From: AP-15 sp963777435
GTDB lineage: Bacteria > Pseudomonadota > Alphaproteobacteria > ATCC43930 > CGMCC-115725
Length of the DNA stretch: 64,000 nucleotides
Assembly: GCA_963777435.1 (NCBI GenBank)
Contig: CAVZQT010000003.1
Span: forward strand, 1,612,001 to 1,676,000
Direction: 5' to 3'
Below, one piece after another: positions 55,899-64,000 of the stretch; position 1 is the first letter of the stretch; each line of letters begins with the position of its first letter. The position numbers and the translations under genes are program-made. The notes beneath the pieces are model-generated. The model did no database searches and had not been told where the DNA came from. It worked only from the letters and a program-made list of their open reading frames with translations.

Positions 55899-56543
55899 TC
55901 ACCGGGTCTCCAGATTTATTTCCAGCCGTTGCGACACGGCTTCCATCACCGCGCGGTGGACCGCCGCGGGGTCGCGATTGGCGTCGATTAGGGCGCAGCG
56001 GGCGGGTTCGGCGGCGGCGATTGCACGGAAGCCATGGCGCAGCCGCTCGTGAAAGGCCGGGTCGAGACGCTCGAAGCGGTCAGCGGCGGCATCGCGGGCG
56101 GCGGCGCGGGCGAGCCCGATCTCGACCGGAAGATCGAGGATCAGCGTCAAATCCGGGGCAAAATCGCCAAGCGCGAAGCGATGCAACATCGCGACATCGG
56201 CAAGCGGCAGACCCCGGCCGTAGCCTTGATAGGCGAGCGTCGAGTCGGCAAAGCGGTCGGATATCACCCAGGTTCCGCGCGCCAGAGCCGGTTCGATCAG
56301 CCTTGCAACGTGGTCGCGCCGCGCCGCAAATAACAGCAACGCCTCCTCGGTTGCGTCCCAGCGCTCGCCCTCGCCTTCCAGCAATAATCGGCGGATCGCT
56401 TCCGCCCCCGGCGAACCGCCCGGCTCCCGCGTTGCCATCGCCGCGATCTCGGCCTGTTCGAGCGCCCGCATCAGAAGCGGCACTTGCGTCGACTTGCCGG
56501 CCCCCTCCCCGCCTTCTATCGAAATGAAGCGGCTGCGGATCAT
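55899..56543 (-). CDS. tmk: Thymidylate kinase
   Basis: 214 aa. P-loop GGEGAGKST at 11-19, the DR(Y/F) motif in VISDRFADSTLAYQGYGR and TREPGG are typical of TMP kinases. It phosphorylates dTMP to dTDP. It sits three bases after the carboxypeptidase gene on the same strand and ahead of holB. Confidence 0.95.
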   Translation of the reverse strand: MIRSRFISIEGGEGAGKSTQVPLLMRALEQAEIAAMATREPGGSPGAEAIRRLLLEGEGERWDATEEALLLFAARRDHVARLIEPALARGTWVISDRFADSTLAYQGYGRGLPLADVAMLHRFALGDFAPDLTLILDLPVEIGLARAAARDAAADRFERLDPAFHERLRHGFRAIAAAEPARCALIDANRDPAAVHRAVMEAVSQRLEINLETR

Positions 56544-56546
56544 CTC

Positions 56547-57773
56547 TCAGTGCCGGTTGCCCCAGACGAGGTAGCCGGCGAGCGTCGCGATGCGGCCCAT
56601 CGCATCCATGCGGGGGACATCGGCCGCGGCGACCAGCGGCGCCTCCTGTTGCGGCGTATCGGGCGCCGCAACGACAATCTTGCCGATGGTCTCGCCTTTT
56701 TGCACCGGCGCCGGGATCGGGGCGTCGTATTGCAGGGATACGTGCATGTTCTTGCGGGCATTTCGCGATAGCGTAACCACCAGATCCTTGCCGACGGTCA
56801 GCGGCACCCGCGCGTCATTGCCAAGCCAAACCTGGGCATCCTCGACCTTGTCGCCGGCGGCGAACAGTCGATAGTCGTTGAACTCGCGGTATGCCCAATC
56901 GGCCAGCCTCTCGCTTTCCTCGGCGCGCGACTTCATCGTCGGCAGCCCGCCTAGAACGATGATGATACGCCGATCGCCGCGGACGATCGACCCGGTCAGG
57001 CTGTAGCCGGCTTCCTCGGTATGTCCGGTCTTCAGCCCATCCGCCCCCATATTCTTGTAGAGCAGCGGGTTGCGGTTTCCCTGTTTGATGTTGTTAAAGG
57101 TGAAATCCATCTCGCTGTAGATCTTGTAATCCTCTGGGAAATCTTTGATCGTCCGGATCGCCAGGGTGGCGAGATCGCGCGCGGTCATCCAGTGATTGGG
57201 GTCGGGAAGGCCATCGACATTCGCGAAATGGCTGTCTTTGAGCCCGATCTCTTTGGCTTTCTGGTTCATCAGATCGACAAACGCTTCGACGCTGCCGGCG
57301 AGTCCCTGGGCGAGCACGACGCAGGCGTCATTGCCCGACTGGACGATCATGCCGCGCAACAGATCCGAGATGCTGATCCGGCCGTCGAGCGGCACAAACA
57401 TCTTGGAGCCGCTCGTCCGCCACGCCGCTTCGCTGACCGGCAGTTCGTCCGTCAGCTTGGCCTTGCCGTCCTTCAGCATGCCGAAGACGACATAAGCCGT
57501 CATCATCTTGCTCATCGAAGCCGGCGGCATGCGCTCATTGGCGCCCTTGTCGAGCAGAACCGCACCCGTTTCGACTTCAACAATGATCGCGTGCGTCGCC
57601 TCGGTGTCGATGCCCGAACTCGGCGCCGCAGCGCTGCCCGAGGGCGACGCAGCGGCGGGTTTCGGCTTCGCCTTGGCATGAGCGGCCGCGATCGCGGTTT
57701 GGCTGCAAAGGCCGGCAGCGAAAAGCAGCGTCAGCATCAAAACGATCAGCCGCGGTAAAGACATCTGGCTCAT
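56547..57773 (-). CDS. dacC: D-alanyl-D-alanine carboxypeptidase (PBP5/6 type)
   Basis: 408 aa from the ATG at 57773. A signal peptide (1-30, LTLLFAAGLCSQTAIAA) is followed by an Ala/Pro-rich linker and the S11 peptidase domain: S86-MS-K89, S146-G-N148 and K248-T-G250. The C-terminal PBP5-type domain follows (about 300-390). It trims the terminal D-Ala from peptidoglycan stems in the periplasm. The ATG at 57764 is equally possible as start. It belongs to the run rlpA, dacC, tmk, holB. Confidence 0.92.
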   Translation of the reverse strand: MSQMSLPRLIVLMLTLLFAAGLCSQTAIAAAHAKAKPKPAAASPSGSAAAPSSGIDTEATHAIIVEVETGAVLLDKGANERMPPASMSKMMTAYVVFGMLKDGKAKLTDELPVSEAAWRTSGSKMFVPLDGRISISDLLRGMIVQSGNDACVVLAQGLAGSVEAFVDLMNQKAKEIGLKDSHFANVDGLPDPNHWMTARDLATLAIRTIKDFPEDYKIYSEMDFTFNNIKQGNRNPLLYKNMGADGLKTGHTEEAGYSLTGSIVRGDRRIIIVLGGLPTMKSRAEESERLADWAYREFNDYRLFAAGDKVEDAQVWLGNDARVPLTVGKDLVVTLSRNARKNMHVSLQYDAPIPAPVQKGETIGKIVVAAPDTPQQEAPLVAAADVPRMDAMGRIATLAGYLVWGNRH

Positions 57774-57801
57774 TCCTGCTCGCCCCGAATGGTGGGCTTT
57801 A

Positions 57802-59016
57802 TCAATTGCCGACGATGCGCGCACCCGGATAGCCGTCATCGACGACCCGCGCCAGCAGACGCCGCGCCTGCTCATCGTCGACAAGCGGGCCGATCCGCAC
57901 CCGGTACATCGCGGCGCCGTTGACCGAAGCGGGCATTACTTGGACGTTGCCCAAGCGCGCGATCCGCGACTGGACGCGTTCTGCGTTGTTGCGCATCGAG
58001 AACGCGCCCGCCTGCACAAAAATCTCGCGCCTGGGTCCGCCTCGAGCGGCGACGGCCTTTTGTGGCACCGGGGAGGTTTTCGGGTTCGCGGCGGAAGGCG
58101 GGATTTCGGGTCGCCTTGCGGGGACCCGTGGCGGCGGGAGTTCCGCCGCCTCGGCCGGCGCAATCAGGGCAAATCGCGAGCGGGCCGGACGTGGAGGCAG
58201 CGCGGGAGGCTGCAGCGGGCTCGGCTCCGGAGGCAGCATCGCGATGACCGGCGCGGGGTTGCGGGTCGGCTCCTCCGACGTCCTCGCTGCAGCAACTGGC
58301 TGCGACAGTGCGGTGATGGTCGGCTGCTGCGCTTTGGTCGCGGCCATCGCTACCTGCGGCGGCGGACGTCGTTCGACCAGCTGCGGTGCTGGTGAAGCAG
58401 CACCGCCCTGCAGCGGCGCGGCGGCGGACGCGTAAACCGGGCGCGACACCGGGCCTGAGAGCGGGGCGGCATGGGATACCTGGGCAACCATCACCCGGCC
58501 GCTGTTGCGCATCGCCTCTTCGGCTGCAGCGATGCTCTCGTCCTTCAATACCGTCACTCGAGCCAATGTGGTTCCTTGCCGCTCAAACCCGAGAAGCTGT
58601 GCCGCACGGCGCGACACATCGATCAGCCGCCTGTCCCTGAACGGGCCGCGATCATTGACCCGCAACTGCAATGAACGGCCGTTCTGCAGATTGGTCACCT
58701 GCACGATACTCGGCATCGGCAATGTGGTATGCGCCGCGGTCAACTCATTCAAATCGAAGATCTCGCCGTTCGCGGTCAGCCGCCCCTCGAATTGCTCGCC
58801 ATACCACGATGCAACCCCGGTCCGGTCGTAGTTGTAATCGATCGCCGGGTAATACCACACCCCGTTGATCCGGTAGGGAGCGCCGACCCGATAAGCTCCG
58901 ACCCCGTGACCTTCGGGGTAGCTGCCGGGCGGGGACGATGCGCATCCCGCGACCAACGATCCCAATAAAGCAACCAACGCGATAGAGCGGGCGCAACCGG
59001 CGGGGTTGGTCGCCAT
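57802..59016 (-). CDS. rlpA: Septal ring lytic transglycosylase RlpA-family lipoprotein with SPOR domain
   Basis: 404 aa. Lipobox LVAGC at residues 21-25, so it is lipidated. The double-psi beta-barrel domain (about 65-160) holds GVASWYGEQFEGRLTANGE and VNDRGPF. A long Pro/Ala linker (about 175-325) leads to a C-terminal SPOR domain (about 328-400) that binds denuded septal glycan. It acts at the division site. Neighbours dacC and mltB are also peptidoglycan enzymes. Confidence 0.92.
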   Translation of the reverse strand: MATNPAGCARSIALVALLGSLVAGCASSPPGSYPEGHGVGAYRVGAPYRINGVWYYPAIDYNYDRTGVASWYGEQFEGRLTANGEIFDLNELTAAHTTLPMPSIVQVTNLQNGRSLQLRVNDRGPFRDRRLIDVSRRAAQLLGFERQGTTLARVTVLKDESIAAAEEAMRNSGRVMVAQVSHAAPLSGPVSRPVYASAAAPLQGGAASPAPQLVERRPPPQVAMAATKAQQPTITALSQPVAAARTSEEPTRNPAPVIAMLPPEPSPLQPPALPPRPARSRFALIAPAEAAELPPPRVPARRPEIPPSAANPKTSPVPQKAVAARGGPRREIFVQAGAFSMRNNAERVQSRIARLGNVQVMPASVNGAAMYRVRIGPLVDDEQARRLLARVVDDGYPGARIVGN

Positions 59017-59043
59017 CTCTTGCCCCGCGCCAGCTGCTCGCGG

Positions 59044-60063
59044 TCAGCTATGCCTGATCTGATCCGCACCTGCCATGGCATCAGCCAGATAGCCGACGGC
59101 GCCGGCAAAATAGGTGGATTTGTTCCACCGCATGATGGTCCGGAAATTGTCGTAGACCAGAAATGCCGGACCGCCGGCGCCATCGGGCATGACCAGTGAA
59201 GCCTGAACCTCGCGCACCGAGAGCGGCTGCGCATCGATGCTGCGCACGCCCATGCGGGTCCATTCGGCGGTGGGGCGGCGCATTTCGAGCCCGGTCCAGC
59301 GCGGGTCGAAACCGGGCGGCAGGACGACACGCCGGCCCCAACTCTGACCATCGCGCCAGCCGAGATGAGCCAGAAAATTAGCGATCGATCCGAGTACGTC
59401 GCCGCGATTGTTCCAGATGTCGCGCCGGCCATCGCCATCGTAATCGACCGCGTACTGCAAAAAGGTCGACGGCATGAACTGGCATTGGCCCATAGCACCG
59501 GCCCATGAGCCGTTCATATTGCCCGGTCCGATATTCCCCTGGTCGATGATGCGAAGCGACGAGATCAGCTCGCGACGGAAATAGGAGCCGCGCCGCCCGT
59601 CATAGCCGAGCGTGGCGAGCGACGCCACCACCAGGTAGTTGCCCGTGATCTTGCCGAAATCGCTCTCCATGCCCCACAGCGCGACGACAAACCGGGGATC
59701 GACCGCGTAGCGCCGATGAACCGCTTCGAGCAGACCCCAATTATCGTAAAGCGCGCGCCGCGCGTTTTCGATCCGCTGCGGGCTGACCGTCTTTTGCAGA
59801 TATTGGGTGAAGGTCAGCAGCTGTTCCGGCTGATGGCGGTCGAGTTCGATCACATGCGGCAGGTACTGCGCATAACGCAGCGCCAAATCCACGGTCGACG
59901 ACCGGACGCCTTGGGCCGCGGCCTCGCGCCCGACGGTCGATAAAAAATAGTCCCAGTCCCCCTCCGCCGCTGTGGCGAGCGAGGGCAGACCAGCAAACAC
60001 CGCCGGCATGGCCAGTAACGGCGCCGATAACACCATGCGGCGACTGTGACAACGAGGCGTCAT
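59044..60063 (-). CDS. mltB: Lytic murein transglycosylase, MltB type
   Basis: 339 aa. A signal region (1-33) ends near ATAAEG. The catalytic Glu133 lies in ALWGMESDFGK, and GSWAGAMGQCQFMPSTF and DGDGRRDIWNN are the family's helical active-site blocks. It cleaves peptidoglycan with formation of anhydro-muramic ends in the periplasm. It is first of the cell-envelope run on the minus strand. Confidence 0.92.
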   Translation of the reverse strand: MTPRCHSRRMVLSAPLLAMPAVFAGLPSLATAAEGDWDYFLSTVGREAAAQGVRSSTVDLALRYAQYLPHVIELDRHQPEQLLTFTQYLQKTVSPQRIENARRALYDNWGLLEAVHRRYAVDPRFVVALWGMESDFGKITGNYLVVASLATLGYDGRRGSYFRRELISSLRIIDQGNIGPGNMNGSWAGAMGQCQFMPSTFLQYAVDYDGDGRRDIWNNRGDVLGSIANFLAHLGWRDGQSWGRRVVLPPGFDPRWTGLEMRRPTAEWTRMGVRSIDAQPLSVREVQASLVMPDGAGGPAFLVYDNFRTIMRWNKSTYFAGAVGYLADAMAGADQIRHS

Positions 60064-60294
60064 GCGAAGAGTCCTCTGAGCCCTGAACTCCAGCGTTTTA
60101 TTGCCACAACAGTGCCCGGACCCGCAACGCAGCGGGCGGATTCCCCGAAATCCTGAGGCGCGGCATGGACGACCGGCGGCGATTTCTTGGCGTATCCGCG
60201 AATCGCAGCGCTGTGACCGTGCGTCGACCTTGACAAGATGCCGCAGCGATCGTTACGCAACTACCCACGCTACGGCCATCGGGAGGTTGCAAAA

Positions 60295-61344
60295 ATGGGA
60301 GAAGTACTGGGTCTCGGCGTCACCCACTTTCCGCCGATGTCAGGCACCGACGAAAGCATGGGGCGCATCCTGAAACGGGTTCTCGACGACCCGGCATTGC
60401 CCGAGCAATACCGTCGTCCAGAAGGCTGGCCGGCGGCGATGCGCGAGGAATACGGATCGGATCAGGGTTTGTCGGCGGCGCGGCGTCATCGCGAGGCGCT
60501 TGTCTCGGGCTTTCGCAACGCACGCCGGGTGCTCGACGAGTTTAAGCCCGACCTCGTCGTGATCTGGGGCGACGATCAATACGAAAACTTTCGTGAGGAC
60601 GTGATCCCGCCATTCTGCCTGCTCGCCTACGAGCAGCTGAGCGCAAAGCCCTGGGAGTATTACCGCGCTCCGAACGCCTGGAAGGAACCCAACGACAAGG
60701 TTTTCGAATACAAAGGTCACCGCGAAGCCGGCAAATACCTGGCGACCAAGGTGATCGAGGCTGGGTTCGACGTCTCCTATGCCTACCAGCCATTGCACCA
60801 TCAGCTCGGTCACGCGTTTCTGAATACGCTGCTGTTCATGGACTATGACCGGAAAGGGTTTCCCTATCCGGTGCTGCCGTTCCAGGTGAATTGCTACGGC
60901 CGCCGGGTTGTCGCACAAGAAGCAGGGGTAAGATCGCTGAGCGAATTGCCCGACGAAAGCGATCTCGACCCGCCATCGCCGATGCCGTGGCGCTGTTTCG
61001 ATCTGGGTGCGGCTGTCGCTCGCATCGCGGCCGAGAGCCCGTATCGGGTGGCGCTGATCGCTTCGTCGAGCTGGTCGCATGCGTTTCTGACGCGCAAGAA
61101 CTGGCTGCTCTACCCCGATGTCGAGGCCGACCGCGCCCTCTACGACGCGTTGCAGAAATCCGATTACCAGACTTGGCGCAACCGGCCGCTGAGCGCGATC
61201 GAAGACAGCGGTCAGCAGGAATGCCTCAATTGGATGTGCCTGATGGGGGCAATGGACGCGCTAGGCCGGCGGCCGACCGAAACCGCTTTTGTGGAGAGCT
61301 GGATCTTCAACTCGAACAAGTGCTTCGCGGTTTACGAGCTGTGA
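60295..61344 (+). CDS. LigB-like (class III extradiol dioxygenase superfamily) protein with altered metal ligands
   Basis: 349 aa from the ATG at 60295, preceded by GGGAGG at eight bases. The fold motifs of LigB/DODA proteins are visible: GVTHFPP with His11, VVIWGDDQYENF at 89-99, HHQLGHAFLNTL at 168-179 and SSWSHAFL at 258-265. In LigB the second metal ligand is a histidine in the DH motif; here Gln95 replaces it, and no clear glutamate ligand is seen after SWSH. It is first in an operon with a ferritin-like protein and a ferredoxin. Aromatic ring cleavage is therefore doubtful. Confidence 0.8.
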   Translation: MGEVLGLGVTHFPPMSGTDESMGRILKRVLDDPALPEQYRRPEGWPAAMREEYGSDQGLSAARRHREALVSGFRNARRVLDEFKPDLVVIWGDDQYENFREDVIPPFCLLAYEQLSAKPWEYYRAPNAWKEPNDKVFEYKGHREAGKYLATKVIEAGFDVSYAYQPLHHQLGHAFLNTLLFMDYDRKGFPYPVLPFQVNCYGRRVVAQEAGVRSLSELPDESDLDPPSPMPWRCFDLGAAVARIAAESPYRVALIASSSWSHAFLTRKNWLLYPDVEADRALYDALQKSDYQTWRNRPLSAIEDSGQQECLNWMCLMGAMDALGRRPTETAFVESWIFNSNKCFAVYEL

Positions 61345-61388
61345 GCCTCCTCCCATACCCTCCCCCGAGCCGGGGAGGGTAGAGAGGC

Positions 61389-62126
61389 ATGGCCGAACTG
61401 CCGGGCAAGGCATTGGCGCAGGAGCTGATCGGCAGGAGCCGGGAGGAAGCTGGCGTCGGGCCGATCGCGGCGGTCATCACAGCCGCACAAAATGGCGGGC
61501 TCGACGAGGCCGCGGTTACGAGGCTGATCGGACGGCTGTGGACGCTCGAGCGGATGTTCTACTACATCTATGGCGGGTGGGGCCAAGGGCTGGAAATGAA
61601 CGACTTCCCGCCCTCGGTCAAATACCTGTTTTCAAAGCAGATCGTCGATGAATCGACGCACGAGATGTTGTATCTCGACGCGCTGATCCGGCGCGGCGCC
61701 ATAGCCAGGCAGAAAGACGCGTTTCATCAACCCTACGGCCGGTTTGCTGTCAATTCGGCATTGGCGTATTACGTTTTCTCGCTACGCAACCTCGCCACCT
61801 ACCCGCATCCGATCCGCATCGCGGCACTCAATCTCGGCCCCAAGGTCATCGAGTTCGGGTGGATGGAGGAATTGGCGGCGACGACGTCCGACACCGACCT
61901 CCGCGCTGTCCTCGACAGCCAAACGGTCGAAAACCGCAGCCATATCAATATGGGCCGCCGCATCGTCGAGGAATTTATCGAAAAGCCGGTCGACACCGAA
62001 TTGTGCCGCTGGGCTTGCGCGGTAGCGCGGCGCGACTACGGCCGGTTTCTGCACGAACTCGCGGATTTTGTCCTCGACCGCGAGACGCCGGCGCCGCCGA
62101 TGCCGCGCGTCACCGTGACCGATTAA
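61389..62126 (+). CDS. Ferritin-like helical protein, putative di-metal oxygenase
   Basis: 245 aa, all helical. Possible metal ligands are spaced as in di-iron bundles: Glu in TLERMFYYIYGG, D-ESTHEML (an ExxH), Glu in EFGWMEELAATT and VENRSHINMGRR. No signal peptide. The gene is 45 bases after the LigB-like gene and 11 before the ferredoxin gene. I did not recognise a named family; a TenA/PqqC-like helical protein is the main alternative. Confidence 0.6.
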   Translation: MAELPGKALAQELIGRSREEAGVGPIAAVITAAQNGGLDEAAVTRLIGRLWTLERMFYYIYGGWGQGLEMNDFPPSVKYLFSKQIVDESTHEMLYLDALIRRGAIARQKDAFHQPYGRFAVNSALAYYVFSLRNLATYPHPIRIAALNLGPKVIEFGWMEELAATTSDTDLRAVLDSQTVENRSHINMGRRIVEEFIEKPVDTELCRWACAVARRDYGRFLHELADFVLDRETPAPPMPRVTVTD

Positions 62127-62136
62127 GGACAGCGGC

Positions 62137-62388
62137 ATGGCGAGCCTCAAGATCGACCACGAGCGCTGCACCGAATGCCGGATGTGCTACATCGTCTGCC
62201 GCGAGATCGATCTGAACGCGGTCTATGTCGCGCTCGAACCATTGCACCGCATCGAGATCGACATGGCGAAATGCACTTATCCCGGCTGCACCGCCTGCCT
62301 GATGTATTGTCCGGCGGAGGGCTCGATCATCGAAGCCGAAACCGGGCGCTCGCTGGTCCCGCCTCCGCCCGAAGCCTGGCATAGCTGA
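62137..62388 (+). CDS. 2[4Fe-4S] ferredoxin
   Basis: 83 aa. First cluster motif C-TE-C-RM-C-YIV-C (residues 11-21); second C-TYPG-C-TA-C-LMY-CP (46-60). The four-residue gap in the second motif is unusual but common in Alv-type ferredoxins. It would deliver electrons to the LigB-like or ferritin-like partner encoded just upstream. Confidence 0.87.
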   Translation: MASLKIDHERCTECRMCYIVCREIDLNAVYVALEPLHRIEIDMAKCTYPGCTACLMYCPAEGSIIEAETGRSLVPPPPEAWHS

Positions 62389-62495
62389 CGATCGCGGCGG
62401 CACGACGGCGGATGGCTTCGTCGCGCCTCTCTTCACAAGATCGCGGAGGCGCCAATCGAGCTTGATCTGGCGTTTCCCGGGGTGCCGAACAAAGA

Positions 62496-63101
62496 TCAGT
62501 GGCTGGCGAGCATGTCCCATGGGGTTTTGCCTGCGGGCAATGGCGGGATGCGGAGCAGATCGGCCATCGCGTCGCCGGCCTCGTAGCGGCGGCACAGCTC
62601 CTCCGGATCGTAGGTCACGCCGACCGGGTTCTCGGCAAAGGCGCGGCTTTGGAAATAGCCGTCGAGTTCGGCCGGCGTCGCGAAATTGTCGATCTGCAAT
62701 TCAACGCGATTGTTGTCGGGATCGCGGTAATACATCGAGGTCGTGACGCCGTGATTGATTGGCCAGTGCGGGACGATCCCGGCCGCCTTCAGCCGGCGAT
62801 AGGTCGACAACAGCTCGCCGAGATTGTTGTAGGCATAGGCGACATGGTCGGTCCCGACCGCATCGGGATCGCGCACCGGCAGGCCGGGAATGTTGATCAA
62901 TGCCAGGCGATGGTGCTCGTCGTCGTACGACAAAAAGCACAGCCGCTCGTCGCGGAACACGACCCGTGCCGCGAGCACGGTCCGATACCACTCGGCCATT
63001 TTGTCGAACTGCCCGGTGCGCAATACGAAGTGGGCGAATTTGGCGGGGCTGATCGGCTGCGTCGCGGGGCTTAGCTGGCGCAGCGGGCTCATGTCGTTCA
63101 T
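62496..63101 (-). CDS. VOC-family dioxygenase-like protein
   Basis: 201 aa in the vicinal oxygen chelate superfamily. The three metal ligands of type I extradiol dioxygenases are present as His24 (FAHFVLRT), His86 (GTDHVAYAY) and Glu134 (RVELQIDNF). It may cleave a catechol-type ring or act on a related substrate. It is convergent with the LigB-like operon. Confidence 0.85.
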   Translation of the reverse strand: MNDMSPLRQLSPATQPISPAKFAHFVLRTGQFDKMAEWYRTVLAARVVFRDERLCFLSYDDEHHRLALINIPGLPVRDPDAVGTDHVAYAYNNLGELLSTYRRLKAAGIVPHWPINHGVTTSMYYRDPDNNRVELQIDNFATPAELDGYFQSRAFAENPVGVTYDPEELCRRYEAGDAMADLLRIPPLPAGKTPWDMLASH

Positions 63102-63237
63102 CGCAATCTTCCCTGTTCTGTCATCGCAACTGACTCGGCCAACTGACTCGGCCCGAAATCACGCAAGTATAGCGCGATAGCTCGCCCCCAGTAACGCCAA
63201 TCGACATTGGTAAGCAATCTGCAGCAATTGCATGGGG

Positions 63238-64000
63238 CTAGCGGGGTGGCAGCATTTCCAGGACCTTGCGCGCCAAGAAATCGATCGTGAACGGCTTGGT
63301 AACGAGTTCGACGCCGCTATCCAAAGTGCCATTGTGAACGATCGCATTGCGGGTATAGCCGGTCGTGAACAGCACCTTGATGTCGGGGCGGCGGCGGCGG
63401 ACTTCATCGGCAAGCACGCGGCCGTTGACGCCCCCGGGCAAGCCGATATCGGTAAACAGCAAATCGATCCGCGGCTGTTTATCGAGGATCTGCAATGCCG
63501 AGGCGGCATCCTGGGCTTCGAGTGTCGTAAAACCGAGTTCGTCGAACACCCTGATGCTGTAATCGCGCACCAAATCATTGTCTTCGACCACCAGAACGAC
63601 TTCCTCGCGCCGGGCATGCGGCGCCGCATTTAGCACGGGGGCGGGGGCGGGGTTTTTAGCCGTACGATTATCGTAGCGGGGAAGATAAATTTTCACCACG
63701 GTGCCGTGGCCGGGCTCGCTGTAGATCTTTACATGGCCGCCCGATTGCTTGACAAAGCCGTAGATCATGCTGAGGCCGAGGCCGCTGCCTTCGCCGACGC
63801 GCTTTGTCGTGAAAAATGGCTCGAACGCCCGCGATACGGTGTGTGCCGACATACCGGTCCCGGTATCGCTGACCGCGAGCAGAACATATTGACCCGGCGT
63901 CAGCTCCTCATATTGCGCGGCATACACTTCGTCGATATGCGCGTTGCCGGTCTCGACCGTCAATTTGCCGCCACCGGGCATCGCGTCGCGCGCGTTGATC
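63238..64000 (-). CDS. Hybrid sensor histidine kinase, C-terminal part (runs off the window)
   Basis: Truncated at the right edge; the frame is open to base 64000 (INARDAMPGGG). Visible: an HATPase domain with N box NARDAM, DTGTGM and FFTTKRVGEGSGLGL, then a receiver domain (about the last 120 residues) with VVEDNDL, phospho-acceptor Asp in LFTDIGLPGG and Lys in VTKPF. The HisKA and sensor parts lie beyond the window. The stimulus is unknown. Confidence 0.92.
   Translation of the reverse strand, partial: INARDAMPGGGKLTVETGNAHIDEVYAAQYEELTPGQYVLLAVSDTGTGMSAHTVSRAFEPFFTTKRVGEGSGLGLSMIYGFVKQSGGHVKIYSEPGHGTVVKIYLPRYDNRTAKNPAPAPVLNAAPHARREEVVLVVEDNDLVRDYSIRVFDELGFTTLEAQDAASALQILDKQPRIDLLFTDIGLPGGVNGRVLADEVRRRRPDIKVLFTTGYTRNAIVHNGTLDSGVELVTKPFTIDFLARKVLEMLPPR

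Overview
The window is a GC-rich chromosomal segment that looks alphaproteobacterial (Rhizobiales/Rhodospirillales-like). The reasons are the protein families present, a groESL operon preceded by a CIRCE operator and an RpoH-type promoter, an ABC/LivK-type transporter repertoire, an RlpA-DacC-Tmk-HolB cell-envelope/replication block, and many small-molecule catabolic genes. No rRNA, tRNA or CRISPR array was recognised. Assignments come from reading motifs and family resemblance only; no database search was possible.

Layout. 0-2 kb: end of a sugar-binding protein and two MalF/MalG-type permeases. 2-10 kb: a catabolic island with a DUF35/thiolase-like pair, a MntA-HepT toxin-antitoxin pair, an amidohydrolase, an AbrB-VapC pair, two amidases and two NIPSNAP proteins. 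10-16 kb: a PEP-CTERM surface protein and a five-gene branched-chain-amino-acid-type ABC operon (binding protein, LivH, LivM, LivG, LivF). 16-18 kb: a DUF4337 membrane protein and an M23 peptidase. 18.5-29.5 kb: a glycan-oriented block (ABC exporter, GH-GT2 fusion, GalE, UDP-glucose dehydrogenase, UDP-glucuronate decarboxylase) next to CysD/CysNC, which make activated sulfate (APS/PAPS). 29.6-35.7 kb: a PDZ pseudo-protease, groES-groEL, cytochrome b561, a di-heme peroxidase and a relic of a second groEL 3' end. 36-42.6 kb: methyltransferase, small membrane proteins, arylsulfatase, BASS-type transporter, outer-membrane protein. 42.6-49.8 kb: a mobile, repeat-rich zone with four copies of a MITE-like element, an IS630 relic, an intact IS630 element inserted in a membrane-protein gene, a tandem pair of ABC binding proteins with a gene-conversion tract, and a methyltransferase. 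49.8-54.4 kb: CoA-transferase, FNT channel, MgtC-like protein and an unknown protein. 54.6-60 kb: HolB, Tmk, DacC, RlpA, MltB. 60.3-63.1 kb: a LigB-like protein, a ferritin-like protein and a ferredoxin in one operon, then a VOC dioxygenase. The right edge cuts a hybrid histidine kinase.

The strongest cross-cutting observation is that many genes, mostly between 8 and 29.5 kb and again at 52-54 kb, are broken by single-base indels. Most lie in short homopolymers, and each is repaired by one base so that family motifs are restored. This looks more like consensus sequencing error than gene decay, so I annotate these as single genes and give the approximate shift points. The most interesting biology is the LigB-like/ferritin-like/ferredoxin operon with altered metal ligands, the GH-GT2 fusion beside an exporter and sulfate-activation genes, the thiolase-like/DUF35 pair with aldolase-type tyrosines, and the repeat history of 35-49 kb.
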